In this document: piece after piece, positions 26,864 through 35,700 of the stretch
Position numbering within the stretch: position 1 is the stretch's first letter
Layout: each line of letters opens with the position of its first letter
Assembly: GCF_017306585.1 (NCBI RefSeq)
Contig: NZ_JAFKIC010000136.1
Span: forward strand, 1 to 44,655
From: Mesorhizobium sp.
GTDB lineage: Bacteria; Pseudomonadota; Alphaproteobacteria; Rhizobiales; Rhizobiaceae
Length of the DNA: 44,655 bases
Direction: 5' to 3'
The notes under the pieces: generated by a model
Database searches by the model: none
What the model saw: only the letters and a program-made list of their open reading frames with translations
Told to the model about the DNA's origin: nothing
Position numbers and translations under genes: made by a program

Positions 26864-28975
26864 ATGTCCGAGGCGAGATCCAAACCGAAAACGGCCGACG
26901 GCAGCACGCCGCGCGGCGCCGCCAAGCCGCGAGGGACGTCGCGACGGCAGAAGGCTCGCGAGGAACGATCGCGGGAAGACGTCACGCGCGAAAAGAAGCC
27001 GCCGGCCACGCCGGCGACACCCCCGAAGGCACGAAAGCCAAAGCCACGAAAGAAGGATGAATCGATCGTCGAGGCAGCGGCGTCCGATGTCGCGGCAGAG
27101 GTTCCGCCGCCGCCCGAAACCGAGGAACCCGGACCCGAACTGACCGCGGAGGAAGCCGCGAAGGCGCGCAAGAAATACCTGCTGCGACGGTTCTGGATAA
27201 GCGGTCGCGGCTATTGGGGCCGGCATGGCGACAAGCTTGGCTGGCCTCTGGCCATCGGCTTGGTGACACTGATCGGCGTCAATGTCGGCTTCCAGTACGG
27301 CATCAATGTCTGGAACCGCTCGATTTTCGACGCCATCGAGAAGCGTGACGCTCATACCGTCTATTTCCTGAGCGCGGTGTTCGTGCCCCTGGTGCTGGGC
27401 AGCATCAGCCTCGTCGTGGCGCAGGTCTATCTGCGCATGACCATGCAGCGGCGCTGGCGAGCCTGGCTGACCACCTCGGTCATCGCACGTTGGCTGGCCA
27501 ACGGCCGCTACTATCAGCTGAACCTGGTGAAGGGCGACCACCAGAATCCGGAGGCTCGTCTCTCGGAAGATTTACGGGTCGCCACCGAATCGCCCGTCGA
27601 TTTCGTCGCCGGCGTCATTTCCGCCTTCCTGTCGGCATCGACCTTCATCGTCGTGCTATGGACCATCGGTGGAGCGCTGAGCTTCAGCTTCGGCGGTTCG
27701 ACCATCACCGTTCCCGGCTTTCTCGTCATCACGGCGGTCGTCTATGCCGGGGTCACCTCGACCTCGATGTTCATTATCGGCCGTGATTTCGTGCAGCTCT
27801 CCGAGGAAAAGAACCAGGCGGAGGCAGAATTCCGCTATGTGCTGACGCGGGTGCGCGAGAACGGCGAGAGCATTGCCCTTCTGGGCGGCGAAGAAGAAGA
27901 AAACAGCGGCATCGACCGCACCTTCGCGGGCGTGCTGAAACGATGGGCGCGGCTCACCGGCCAGCACATGCGCACGGCCCTGGTGTCGCAGGGGTCGAGC
28001 CTGTTCGCGCCGGTGGTTCCGGTGCTTTTGTGCGCGCCGAAGTTCCTCGAAGGGTCGATGACGCTCGGCCAGGTCATGCAGGCCGCGTCCGCCTTCGCCA
28101 TCGTGCAGGGCGCCTTCGGATGGCTGGTCGACAACTATCCCCGCCTGGCCGACTGGAATGCCTCGGCGCGCCGCATCGCCTCGCTGATGATGTCGCTCGA
28201 CGGGCTGGAGCGCGCCGAGCAGAGCGACGAACTCGGCCGCATCAAGCATGGCGAGACCAAGGGGGACGCGATGTTGTCCCTCGACGATCTGTCCGTGACA
28301 CTCGACGACGGCACGTCGGTGGTCAAGGAAACGGAAGTCGTGGTCGAGCCCGGCGAGCGCGTGCTGGTGTCGGGGGAGTCGGGGTCCGGCAAATCCACCC
28401 TGGTGCGAGCAATCGCCGGGCTCTGGCCATGGGGCAGCGGCAGCGTCAACTTCCATCCAGACAGGCGGCTGTTCATGCTGCCGCAGCGGCCCTACATCCC
28501 GTCCGGCACGCTGCGCCGCGTGGTCGCCTATCCCGCGGCCGCCGACAACTGGAAAATGGATGAGGTCAAGGCCGCGCTCGAGAAGGTCGGGCTCGGCTAC
28601 CTCACCGGCCGCATCAAGGAGGACGCCCCTTGGGACCAGACCTTGTCGGGCGGTGAGAAGCAGCGCGTCGCCTTCGCGCGGCTCCTGCTGCACCGCCCCG
28701 ACATCGTCGTTCTCGACGAGGCGACTTCGGCGCTGGACGAGAAGAGCCAGGACCAGATGATGGGGACGGTGATCCGCGAATTGCCCGAAGTCACCATCCT
28801 CAGCGTGGCGCACCGCGCCGAGCTTGAAGCCTTCCATACCCGCAAGATCGCGCTCGAACGGCGCAACGGAGGCGCCAAGCTGGTCAGCGATGTCGACCTT
28901 GCGCCGCGCAGGCGCAAGCGGGGCCTGTTGCAGCGCGCGCTGTGGGGCTCAGGTGGCCAGGCCGGAAAGACGTAA
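26864..28975 (+). CDS. SbmA/BacA-type ABC transporter fused to ATPase (YddA/BclA-like)
   Basis: The 703-residue protein joins an SbmA/BacA-type membrane domain to its own ATPase domain. Residues 1-100 are a highly basic Lys/Arg/Pro/Ala-rich tail with no fold signs. Membrane segments run from about 122 (WPLAIGLVTLIGVNVGF) to 430 and include GVTSTSMFIIGRDFVQLSEEKNQ-like family text. The ATPase has Walker A GESGSGKSTLV near 503, signature LSGGEKQRVAFARLLLHRPD near 594 and Walker B VVLDEATSALDE near 613. The family includes E. coli YddA, mycobacterial Rv1819c and Bradyrhizobium BclA, which take up peptides and act in symbiotic cell differentiation. The ATG at 26864 is the first credible start; its ribosome site is weak. 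Confidence 0.88.
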   Translation: MSEARSKPKTADGSTPRGAAKPRGTSRRQKAREERSREDVTREKKPPATPATPPKARKPKPRKKDESIVEAAASDVAAEVPPPPETEEPGPELTAEEAAKARKKYLLRRFWISGRGYWGRHGDKLGWPLAIGLVTLIGVNVGFQYGINVWNRSIFDAIEKRDAHTVYFLSAVFVPLVLGSISLVVAQVYLRMTMQRRWRAWLTTSVIARWLANGRYYQLNLVKGDHQNPEARLSEDLRVATESPVDFVAGVISAFLSASTFIVVLWTIGGALSFSFGGSTITVPGFLVITAVVYAGVTSTSMFIIGRDFVQLSEEKNQAEAEFRYVLTRVRENGESIALLGGEEEENSGIDRTFAGVLKRWARLTGQHMRTALVSQGSSLFAPVVPVLLCAPKFLEGSMTLGQVMQAASAFAIVQGAFGWLVDNYPRLADWNASARRIASLMMSLDGLERAEQSDELGRIKHGETKGDAMLSLDDLSVTLDDGTSVVKETEVVVEPGERVLVSGESGSGKSTLVRAIAGLWPWGSGSVNFHPDRRLFMLPQRPYIPSGTLRRVVAYPAAADNWKMDEVKAALEKVGLGYLTGRIKEDAPWDQTLSGGEKQRVAFARLLLHRPDIVVLDEATSALDEKSQDQMMGTVIRELPEVTILSVAHRAELEAFHTRKIALERRNGGAKLVSDVDLAPRRRKRGLLQRALWGSGGQAGKT

Positions 28976-28993
28976 GGCTGGCGTCGCCCCCGT

Positions 28994-30508
28994 TCAGGAG
29001 CGATAGAGGTCCTTGTAGGCATCGCGAAGCAGGTTCTTCTGCACCTTGCCCATCGTGTTGCGCGGCAATTCGTCGACGAACACCACCTGCTTGGGATGCT
29101 TGTACCTGGCCAGCCGGCCGGCGATGGCGCCGAGAATCTCGGCCGCTGTGATGCGCGATGCCGGCGCCCGCACGACGACAGCGGTGACGCCTTCGCCGAA
29201 ATCAGGATGGGCTACGCCGATGACCGCGCTTTCGGCGACCCCTTCCAGCGCGTCGATCTCGCTTTCGAGTTCCTTCGGGTAGATGTTGTAGCCGCCCGAG
29301 ATGATCAGGTCCTTGCCACGGCCGACAATGTGGACATAGCCGTCGGCGTCGACGATGCCGAGATCTCCGGTGATGAAGAAGCCATCGGCGCGGAATTCCG
29401 CCCTGGTTTTTTCCGGCATGCGCCAGTAGCCGCCAAACACGTTCGGACCCTTGACCTCGATCATGCCGACCTCGCCCTGGAGGAGCGGCTTGCCGTTGTC
29501 GGGATCGGCGATGCGTAGCGATACGCCGGGCAAGGGGAAACCGACCGTGCCGGCCCGCCGTTCGCCTTCATAGGGGTTCGACGTGTTCATGTTGGTCTCG
29601 GTCATGCCGTAGCGCTCAAGGATGGCGTGGCCGGTACGCTGGCGCCAGGCCTGATGCGTCTCGGCCAGCAGCGGCGCCGAGCCGGAAACGAACAACCGGA
29701 TGTTCTTCGCCGCCTCGCTGTCCAGTCCCTCCTGTTGCAGCAGCCTGACATATAAGGTCGGCACGCCCATCAGCGTGGTGGCGCGCGGCAGCAGCGAGAC
29801 GATGCGGCCGGCATCGAATTTCCGCTCGAACAGCATCGAGGCGCCGGCCATCAGGATAACGTTGGTTGCGACGAACAGGCCGTGCGTGTGGAAGATCGGC
29901 AGGGCGTGGATCAGCACATCGTTTGCTGTGAAGCGCCATTGATCGACAAGCACCCGCGCGTTCGAGGCGAGGTTCTCGTGGCTGAGCATGGCGCCCTTCG
30001 AACGGCCGGTCGTTCCCGACGTATAGAGGATCGCGGCGAGATCGTCGGGGCCGCGTTCGACATCGTGGAAATCAGTCGACTGACGCGACGCCTGATCCGT
30101 CAGGGATCCCTGGCCATTCTGATCGAGCGTGACGACGGCGGCACCCGCCGCCTCGGCCATGCGCCCGATGTCGGCCGATTTCGCGGGATCGCAGACGATG
30201 ACGCGCGGCTCCGCGTCTGCGAAGAAATAGCCGAGTTCGGTCAGCGTGTAGGCGGTGTTGAGCGGCAGGAAGACCGCGCCGGCGCGCACGCAGGCGAGGT
30301 AGAGCAGGACCGCCTCCGGGCTCTTCTCGACCTGCACGGCAACCCGGTCGCCGGGCTCGATATCCAGTTGCAGGAGCGCATGCGCGAGCTGCGCCGATCG
30401 CGCCAGCATATCGCCGTAAGTGAGCGAGCGCCCATCATCGGTCTCCATCAACAGACGCCCCGGCGCCGGCATGCTGGACCGGAACGCGTCGAACAGATGA
30501 TTACCCAT
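28994..30508 (-). CDS. matB: Malonyl-CoA synthetase
   Basis: The 504-residue product is an acyl-CoA synthetase of the MatB branch, matching the length and start (MGNHLFDAF) of rhizobial malonyl-CoA synthetases. It shows the AMP-binding ILYTSGTTGRSKGAMLSHEN near residue 158, RYGMTETNMNTSNPYEG, a MatB-type stretch, near residue 290, the hinge GFFITGDLGIVD, and the catalytic lysine in LPRNTMGKVQKNLL near residue 489. It activates malonate, which is abundant in legume nodules, to malonyl-CoA. The classic matABC partners, the decarboxylase and transporter, are not adjacent; a GntR/FCD regulator lies upstream in the same direction across 178 bases. Confidence 0.93.
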   Translation of the reverse strand: MGNHLFDAFRSSMPAPGRLLMETDDGRSLTYGDMLARSAQLAHALLQLDIEPGDRVAVQVEKSPEAVLLYLACVRAGAVFLPLNTAYTLTELGYFFADAEPRVIVCDPAKSADIGRMAEAAGAAVVTLDQNGQGSLTDQASRQSTDFHDVERGPDDLAAILYTSGTTGRSKGAMLSHENLASNARVLVDQWRFTANDVLIHALPIFHTHGLFVATNVILMAGASMLFERKFDAGRIVSLLPRATTLMGVPTLYVRLLQQEGLDSEAAKNIRLFVSGSAPLLAETHQAWRQRTGHAILERYGMTETNMNTSNPYEGERRAGTVGFPLPGVSLRIADPDNGKPLLQGEVGMIEVKGPNVFGGYWRMPEKTRAEFRADGFFITGDLGIVDADGYVHIVGRGKDLIISGGYNIYPKELESEIDALEGVAESAVIGVAHPDFGEGVTAVVVRAPASRITAAEILGAIAGRLARYKHPKQVVFVDELPRNTMGKVQKNLLRDAYKDLYRS

Positions 30509-30686
30509 GAAGTCTTCCTGCTGTGGCGGCAATGGCGACGCCGGGCATGCCACCCAGCCGGCATGCATCGGCCGCGAAGAGTTCGCGGTTCTTGGCCACG
30601 GCGTCAAGGTCGCAAACCACGGGCCAGAATATCCGGCCCGGCGGAAACCTGCCTGACGTGTGATCACAAGACGGCCGAAACCCCGC

Positions 30687-31433
30687 TTAGCGGCGCGCGC
30701 GCTGTCCCGGGGCAGCGGTAGCCTTTGCGTCTTCGCCTTGCCTGAAGCGCTGCATGCACATGGCCGCTGTCAGCTGGTAATGATCGACCAGCGCCTGGAC
30801 GGCGCCATCGGCGTTTCCGTCCAGAGCGCATTCGGCGATCAGCCGGTGTTCCCCGAAGTCGTCGCGCTGCATGCTTTCGCGGTCATTGGCCATCTGCCGG
30901 TAGCGGTAGGCGTGATCGGAAAGCTGATCGCAGAACCCCACCAGCCAGTGCGACCGGCAGGCCGAGATCAACACGCGATGGAATGTGCGGTGCAGCTTTT
31001 CCCAATCCAGGTCGAGCGACGAGAGATTCTGCGGCGAAAGACGCGAGGCACGCCCCAGGCGATGCAGCGCCAGCACCAGCTGTTCTTCCCATTCGGCGGT
31101 GCGGTGGGTGATGGATTCGCGAAGCGCCCGTTCCTCAAGCCAGCAGCGGGTGCGTGTCAGTTCCTCGAGTTCGGCCGCGCTGACCGGCATGATGAAAAAA
31201 CCACGCTGGTCGTGACGGCCAAGGAGCCCCTCGGAGGCAAGGCGATTGAGCGCCTCGCGAACCGGTGACGCACCGGCGCCATATCTGGAAACGACCCATT
31301 CGACCCGCAGCTTGCTTCCCGTCCCGAGAACGCCGCCGAGAAGATCATCGCGAAGTTGATGATAGACCGTGCTGGCGAGCGTACTCTTGGCACCCGTGCC
31401 GTCGTCGTTCAGATTGGCAGCGCCGTATGTCAA
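30687..31433 (-). CDS. GntR-family regulator with FCD domain
   Basis: The protein has a winged-helix N-terminus (ASTVYHQLRDDLLGGVL, YGAGASPVREALNRLASEGLL, QRGFFI) and an all-helical FCD ligand domain (TRCWLEERALRESI, HRTFHRVLISACRS, EHRLIAECALDGN). I place the start at TTG 31433, giving 248 residues, because AAGGAG sits 6 bases ahead and the GTACATGTAC palindrome then falls in the promoter. An ATG at 31508 would add 25 residues of unlikely composition and put the palindrome inside the coding region. It is upstream of matB in the same direction, and known matR genes of clover rhizobia also encode GntR proteins, so control of malonate use is plausible but unproven. Confidence 0.85.
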   Translation of the reverse strand: MTYGAANLNDDGTGAKSTLASTVYHQLRDDLLGGVLGTGSKLRVEWVVSRYGAGASPVREALNRLASEGLLGRHDQRGFFIMPVSAAELEELTRTRCWLEERALRESITHRTAEWEEQLVLALHRLGRASRLSPQNLSSLDLDWEKLHRTFHRVLISACRSHWLVGFCDQLSDHAYRYRQMANDRESMQRDDFGEHRLIAECALDGNADGAVQALVDHYQLTAAMCMQRFRQGEDAKATAAPGQRARR

Positions 31434-31495
31434 AATCGACTCCTTGTCCCCAACTCTTGTCTTGGGCAATTCGAGTCCGAAAACAGTCCCTTTCC

Positions 31496-31505
31496 GTACA
31501 TGTAC
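31496..31505. promoter_or_regulatory. Palindrome GTACATGTAC, possible autoregulatory operator
   Basis: This perfect 10-bp palindrome lies about 60 bases upstream of the TTG start proposed for the GntR gene, in an AT-rich stretch. FCD-type GntR proteins commonly bind short dyads of this size near their own promoters. If translation instead begins at ATG 31508, the palindrome would be within the first five codons and the reading would be weaker. Confidence 0.35.
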
Positions 31506-31508
31506 CAT

Positions 31509-31837
31509 ATAGCGCCCGCCTTCAGACCCTCAAGCACAAGATCGTGTTATTGTACTTTAGGACAAAGAAAAGTATCGAAAACGGCAGTTTGACGAGCGAC
31601 TTCGTGGCCCTCCACAACCAGTAGAAACTTAACATGTTTCGTATGCACGCAGGATCATCTGTTTCCGTGTTCCCGTGCGAGCATCTTTTCTGCCGCGCGC
31701 AAAGATAATGGCTGGCTTCTCCCGAATCAGGCCTCCGTGCAGGCCTGATTCGGGCGCATCAAGTTGCTCCCGACAAGACGATCCTTAGCCGGCCTTTTTG
31801 GAATGTCGGGTTGGACGCTCGCGCGGAACTGCCGGCA
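31509..31837. other. Spacer between the GntR gene and rpe
   Basis: These 329 bases hold no credible gene. The part nearest the GntR gene (about 31510-31640) is AT-rich and probably contains its promoter, though no clean -35/-10 pair stands out. The only strong structure is the perfect inverted repeat at 31721-31754, listed separately. The open frames that cross this stretch lack ribosome-binding sites. Confidence 0.5.
31721..31754. terminator. Perfect 14-bp inverted repeat downstream of rpe
   Basis: CCCGAATCAGGCCT and AGGCCTGATTCGGG are exact complements separated by the 6-base loop CCGTGC. The element begins 84 bases past the stop codon of rpe in the direction of that gene. Its stem is strong enough for a transcription stop, but no T-run follows on either strand. 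It could be a factor-dependent stop, an mRNA-stabilising hairpin, or a trace of a mobile repeat. Confidence 0.45.
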
Positions 31838-32515
31838 CTAGCCGGCGGCCTTGTCCGCCGCGGTCCTGATCGCCTCGATGTTGGCGCGATAGGCTTCGAC
31901 GCTGCCGCCCTTGAAGATGGCGGCGCCCGCCACCAGCACGTCGGCTCCGGCTGATGTTACCAATGGCGCGGTCTCCGGCGAAACGCCGCCATCGATCTCG
32001 ATGCGGATCGGCCGGTCGCCGATCAGCGCCTTGACCCGTCTCACCTTGTCGACCATGGCAGGAATGAAGGCCTGGCCGCCAAAGCCTGGATTGACCGTCA
32101 TGATCAGGATCAGGTCGAGCCGGTCAAGCACATATTCGACAGCGCTTTCCGGCGTTGCCGGATTGAGGGAGACACCGGCCTTCTTGCCGAGGTTCCTGAT
32201 CGTCTGCAGCGAGCGGTCGAGATGCGGCCCGGCCTCGGCATGCACGGTCATGCCGTCGCAGCCGGCCTCTGCGAAAGCTGCGAGGTAGGGATCGGCGGGC
32301 GCGATCATCAGATGACAGTCGAAGAAAGCCTTGGTGCGGTTGCGGATCGCCTTGATGACCGGCGGGCCGAAGGTGATGTTGGGCACGAAATGCCCGTCCA
32401 TCACATCGAGATGGATCCAGTCGGCGCCGGCCGCGGCCACCGCCTCGACCTCGTCGCCGAGCTTCGAAAAATCCGACGCCAGCACTGAAGGCGCGATCAA
32501 GGTCTTTTTGCTCAT
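31838..32515 (-). CDS. rpe: Ribulose-phosphate 3-epimerase
   Basis: Rpe interconverts ribulose-5-phosphate and xylulose-5-phosphate in the pentose phosphate pathway. The 225-residue product is the usual length and has all family motifs: [16 protein letters not shown] at residues 8-23, [20 protein letters not shown] with a metal-binding Asp and His near residue 36, [25 protein letters not shown] and the phosphate-binding [12 protein letters not shown]. It stands alone, on the same strand as the large exported-protein operon upstream of it, with a strong terminator between them. Confidence 0.97.
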   Translation of the reverse strand: MSKKTLIAPSVLASDFSKLGDEVEAVAAAGADWIHLDVMDGHFVPNITFGPPVIKAIRNRTKAFFDCHLMIAPADPYLAAFAEAGCDGMTVHAEAGPHLDRSLQTIRNLGKKAGVSLNPATPESAVEYVLDRLDLILIMTVNPGFGGQAFIPAMVDKVRRVKALIGDRPIRIEIDGGVSPETAPLVTSAGADVLVAGAAIFKGGSVEAYRANIEAIRTAADKAAG

Positions 32516-32676
32516 GCTACGGCCTTTCCCGCTGCCTTTTTCATCTGGTCACTGCCAACCGACTGCCTAAAGCGCTGCCGGCGACTTGTCGAGGGCAGAA
32601 GCAGGGTGGCTCCACAAGGCTGGGACGGCATGGCGGCAATCGCCAATCGTGCATCAGCCATTTTCGGCGGCCCATG

Positions 32677-32707
32677 AAAAAACCCGCCGGATCGCTCCGG
32701 CGGGTTT
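32677..32707 (-). terminator. Rho-independent terminator of the exported-protein operon
   Basis: Read leftward, AAACCCGCCGGA and TCCGGCGGGTTT form a perfect 12-bp stem with a TCGC/GCGA loop, followed by a run of six T residues that overlaps the end of the stem. It lies 24 bases after the stop codon of the 1289-residue protein gene. This is a textbook intrinsic terminator. Confidence 0.9.
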
Positions 32708-32730
32708 CTGACCTGGTTTCCAGCGGCTGG

Positions 32731-35700
32731 CTATTGCTGCTGCAGTTTCAGGATTCTGTTGGGAACAGCATCCTGCTGGTCAGTCTGCGGCCGGCGCCGC
32801 GGCAGCACCTGCTGCAGCAGCAGGCCGGGGTTGACCTCCAGTGATGGCTGTCCGCGCATCGGCCGGCAGTTCGGAAACCGCCCGACGGTGCCTTCCGGAC
32901 AGTGCCGCCTCAAGATCGGCTGGCACTGGCCATTGACCATCTGCGCGCCGGGAGCGCATTCGCTCTGCTGCCTGGACCGGCGGCATGCGCCGTCGATCAC
33001 GTCGGTCCCGCGCGGACAGACACATTCGCCACGCTTGTTGTGGATCTGGCCGCGTATGTCGCACTGCTGGACCACCGGACCCGGCCGGCGGCAGGCATTG
33101 CCCTGCACCTCGGTACCCCGCGGGCAGACGCAATTGCCATTGGCGTCATGGACCTGGCCGCGGATGGTGCACTGGTCGGGCTTCGGCCGGACCGGACGGC
33201 ACGCTCCGTTGCGCACCTCCATGCCTTGCGGACAGACGCAATCGCCATCGCCATTGCGGATCTGACCGGGGATGCGGCACTGCTGCGGCTTCGGCCGGAT
33301 CTGACGGCAGGCGCCGTCGCGCACCTCGGTGCCTTGCGGGCAGACACAATCGCCGTCGGCGTCATGAATCTGGCCGCGGATGGTGCACTGCTGCGGCTTC
33401 GGCCTGTCGGGGACGCAGGCATTGGCCTTCCTGTCGAGATGCGTGCCATCCGGGCAGTAGCAGCCATTGCCGTCCGATGTCGGCACCGAGCCTGGTATGG
33501 TGCAGCCGGGCCGATCCGTCTTGACGCAGACGCCATTTTCCAGCTCCGTGCCGCGCGGGCAGACGCAGCGTCCGTCCTCGGTGCGGATCTGGCCTTCGAG
33601 CAGCACGCAGCGCGGCGGCGGCGGCACGGGAAGCGGCAGAAGATGGGTACCGCCGCCATCGGACGTGCACTGGCCGTTGCGGAAGGTGGTGCCTTCGGGG
33701 CAGACGCATCTGCCGGCCGAGTTCATCACCAGGCCGTTCGAGCACTGGTTCTTCACCTCATGCGTGATGGTGAAGGGGTGGCACGCATAGGCCTTGCCAC
33801 GATCGCCCTGCACGTTGGTCTGGTCGCCGGCGAGCACGTCGCCGCCGCCCTGCACCCGTGTGTCGGGTGACAGGACGCCAACGCAGTTCTGGCCGTTGAC
33901 GTTGCCCTGCAGATTGGCCAGGCGGCCATCGTCGGGGATAACCACCGTGACATGGTGCGACTGGCTTTCGCCGGCGCCGAGCGTCAGGTTTGCTATGCAG
34001 GACGCCGGCAGGGTCGCCGGTTCGGGCGAGCAGCCGAAGGGCGGGTCGATCGAGGTGATCGCGACGCCGTCCAGCCGGCCGAGGCCGTCCACGCCGATCG
34101 CATCACCGATGCGGACCGGACCGGAGAAGGGGCTCGTCCCATCGTTTGTTATGGTGATGTCGAACGAGCAGGGCTGGCCGAGCCTGCATTCGCGATCGCC
34201 GGTCTTCTCGACACGAATGGTCGAGGAGCCGCCGCCCTTGGCGCAGGCCTGGCCGATCGGACGGACGACGTCGTCGCCCTGCGCCGGCCCGTAGGAGCCG
34301 CGCGCGCAGTTCTCGAACTCGCCATTGGCCGAGACCGTCACATCGAAGTGCCTGGAGGTTCCGGGCGTCATGACGGAACCCGGGATCTGGCACGACAGCG
34401 TGTTGGCCGGGACCGGGCCGCAAGCCCATTCCGCACCGTCAGGGGTGACGGTCTGGATCTGGACGGGCGCTCCGCCCGAGACCAGCGTGGCGGCATCGTC
34501 GACACGCACCGGGCCGGTCGGTGCAGCCGTGCCGGCATTGCTGACGGTGATGCGGCAGGAGACCGCCGCGGCACCGGCCAGCGAGCCGCTGCACACCTTG
34601 GTGATGCGCAGGCCGGGCTGGCCGCCATTGGGATGACGGACGCGTTCGGTGGCGCAGGCCTTGTTGTTGGTGAGATCGGTCTCGCCGGGGATCGGCTTCA
34701 CCTCGGCGCAATTCTGAACCGTGTCCGACCGGTAGCTGGCCGGCACCACCGCCTTGACGAAGATCGGCGTCGAGCCGCCCGGAGGCAGAGAGATGCCGGC
34801 ATTGTCGCAGCGGAACTGACCGGGGCCGTTCGGGCCGCAAGTCCAGGGCGGGCTCGGGCCGAAGGTCGAGGAGGTGGGCGCGCCGCTGGGGTAGTTGTCG
34901 ATCACCGTCAACGGCCCGTTATAGGTCACGGTGCTGTTGTTGATGATATCGATCACGAAGGTGCAGACGCCGTCGCCGGTGCAGACTTCCGTGCGCGCAC
35001 GCTTCTTCAGGATCAGGTCTACCTTTTTCTCGACCGGCGGCTGGCAGTCGCGGTCACGATCGCCACGGCGGCAGATCGGGATCGAGGCGCAGCCACGGTC
35101 GTTGGCCTGGCTGCCGAACAGCGGCTTGCCGCTGGCGGCGTAGTTGTAGGCGGCGCAGTTGCGCAGCACGCTGCCCTGCCAGCCCGCCGCCGGCTTGAAG
35201 CCGAGCTTGAGGTCGACAAAGGCGCCCGGATTGAGCGTGGTCACCGGATAGGTGCACGTCATCGGGGTGGTGCCGGGGACGCAGACCCAGGGCGGGTTGG
35301 GCCCCGAACTCAGCGTCGAACCGGCCGGCAGCGTCACCTCGTCGAGCACGATCTTGCCGTTATAGGGCGCGTCGCCGACATTGGTGACCCGGATGGTGAA
35401 GTCGCAGCCGCCGGCCATGGTGCAGCGCGGAACATCGGCGTGCTTCTCGACCTTGAGGTCCGGTTCCTTGTCGCGAGGCGGACATTTCTGGTCGCGTGGA
35501 ATGACGATGTCGATGGTCTGCGTGCAGCACAGGCCCCAGCCTTCCTTCGGCCCGGCATAGGTGTTGATGCCGGTGACGATGATGTGGATGGTCTCGCCCG
35601 GCGAGGCGCCGACGATCTTCCAGTTCAGCACGCCGCCGCCCGACGGCACCTGCTGGGTGTCGGGAATGATGGTGATGCCGGGGGTTGTCGTCGAGAGCTG

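Noticed and set aside
32959-33387. A regular 108-base repeat considered as CRISPR or a non-coding satellite
   Set aside because: The units stay in frame inside a long coding region and differ mostly at synonymous or conservative sites, with no unique spacers.
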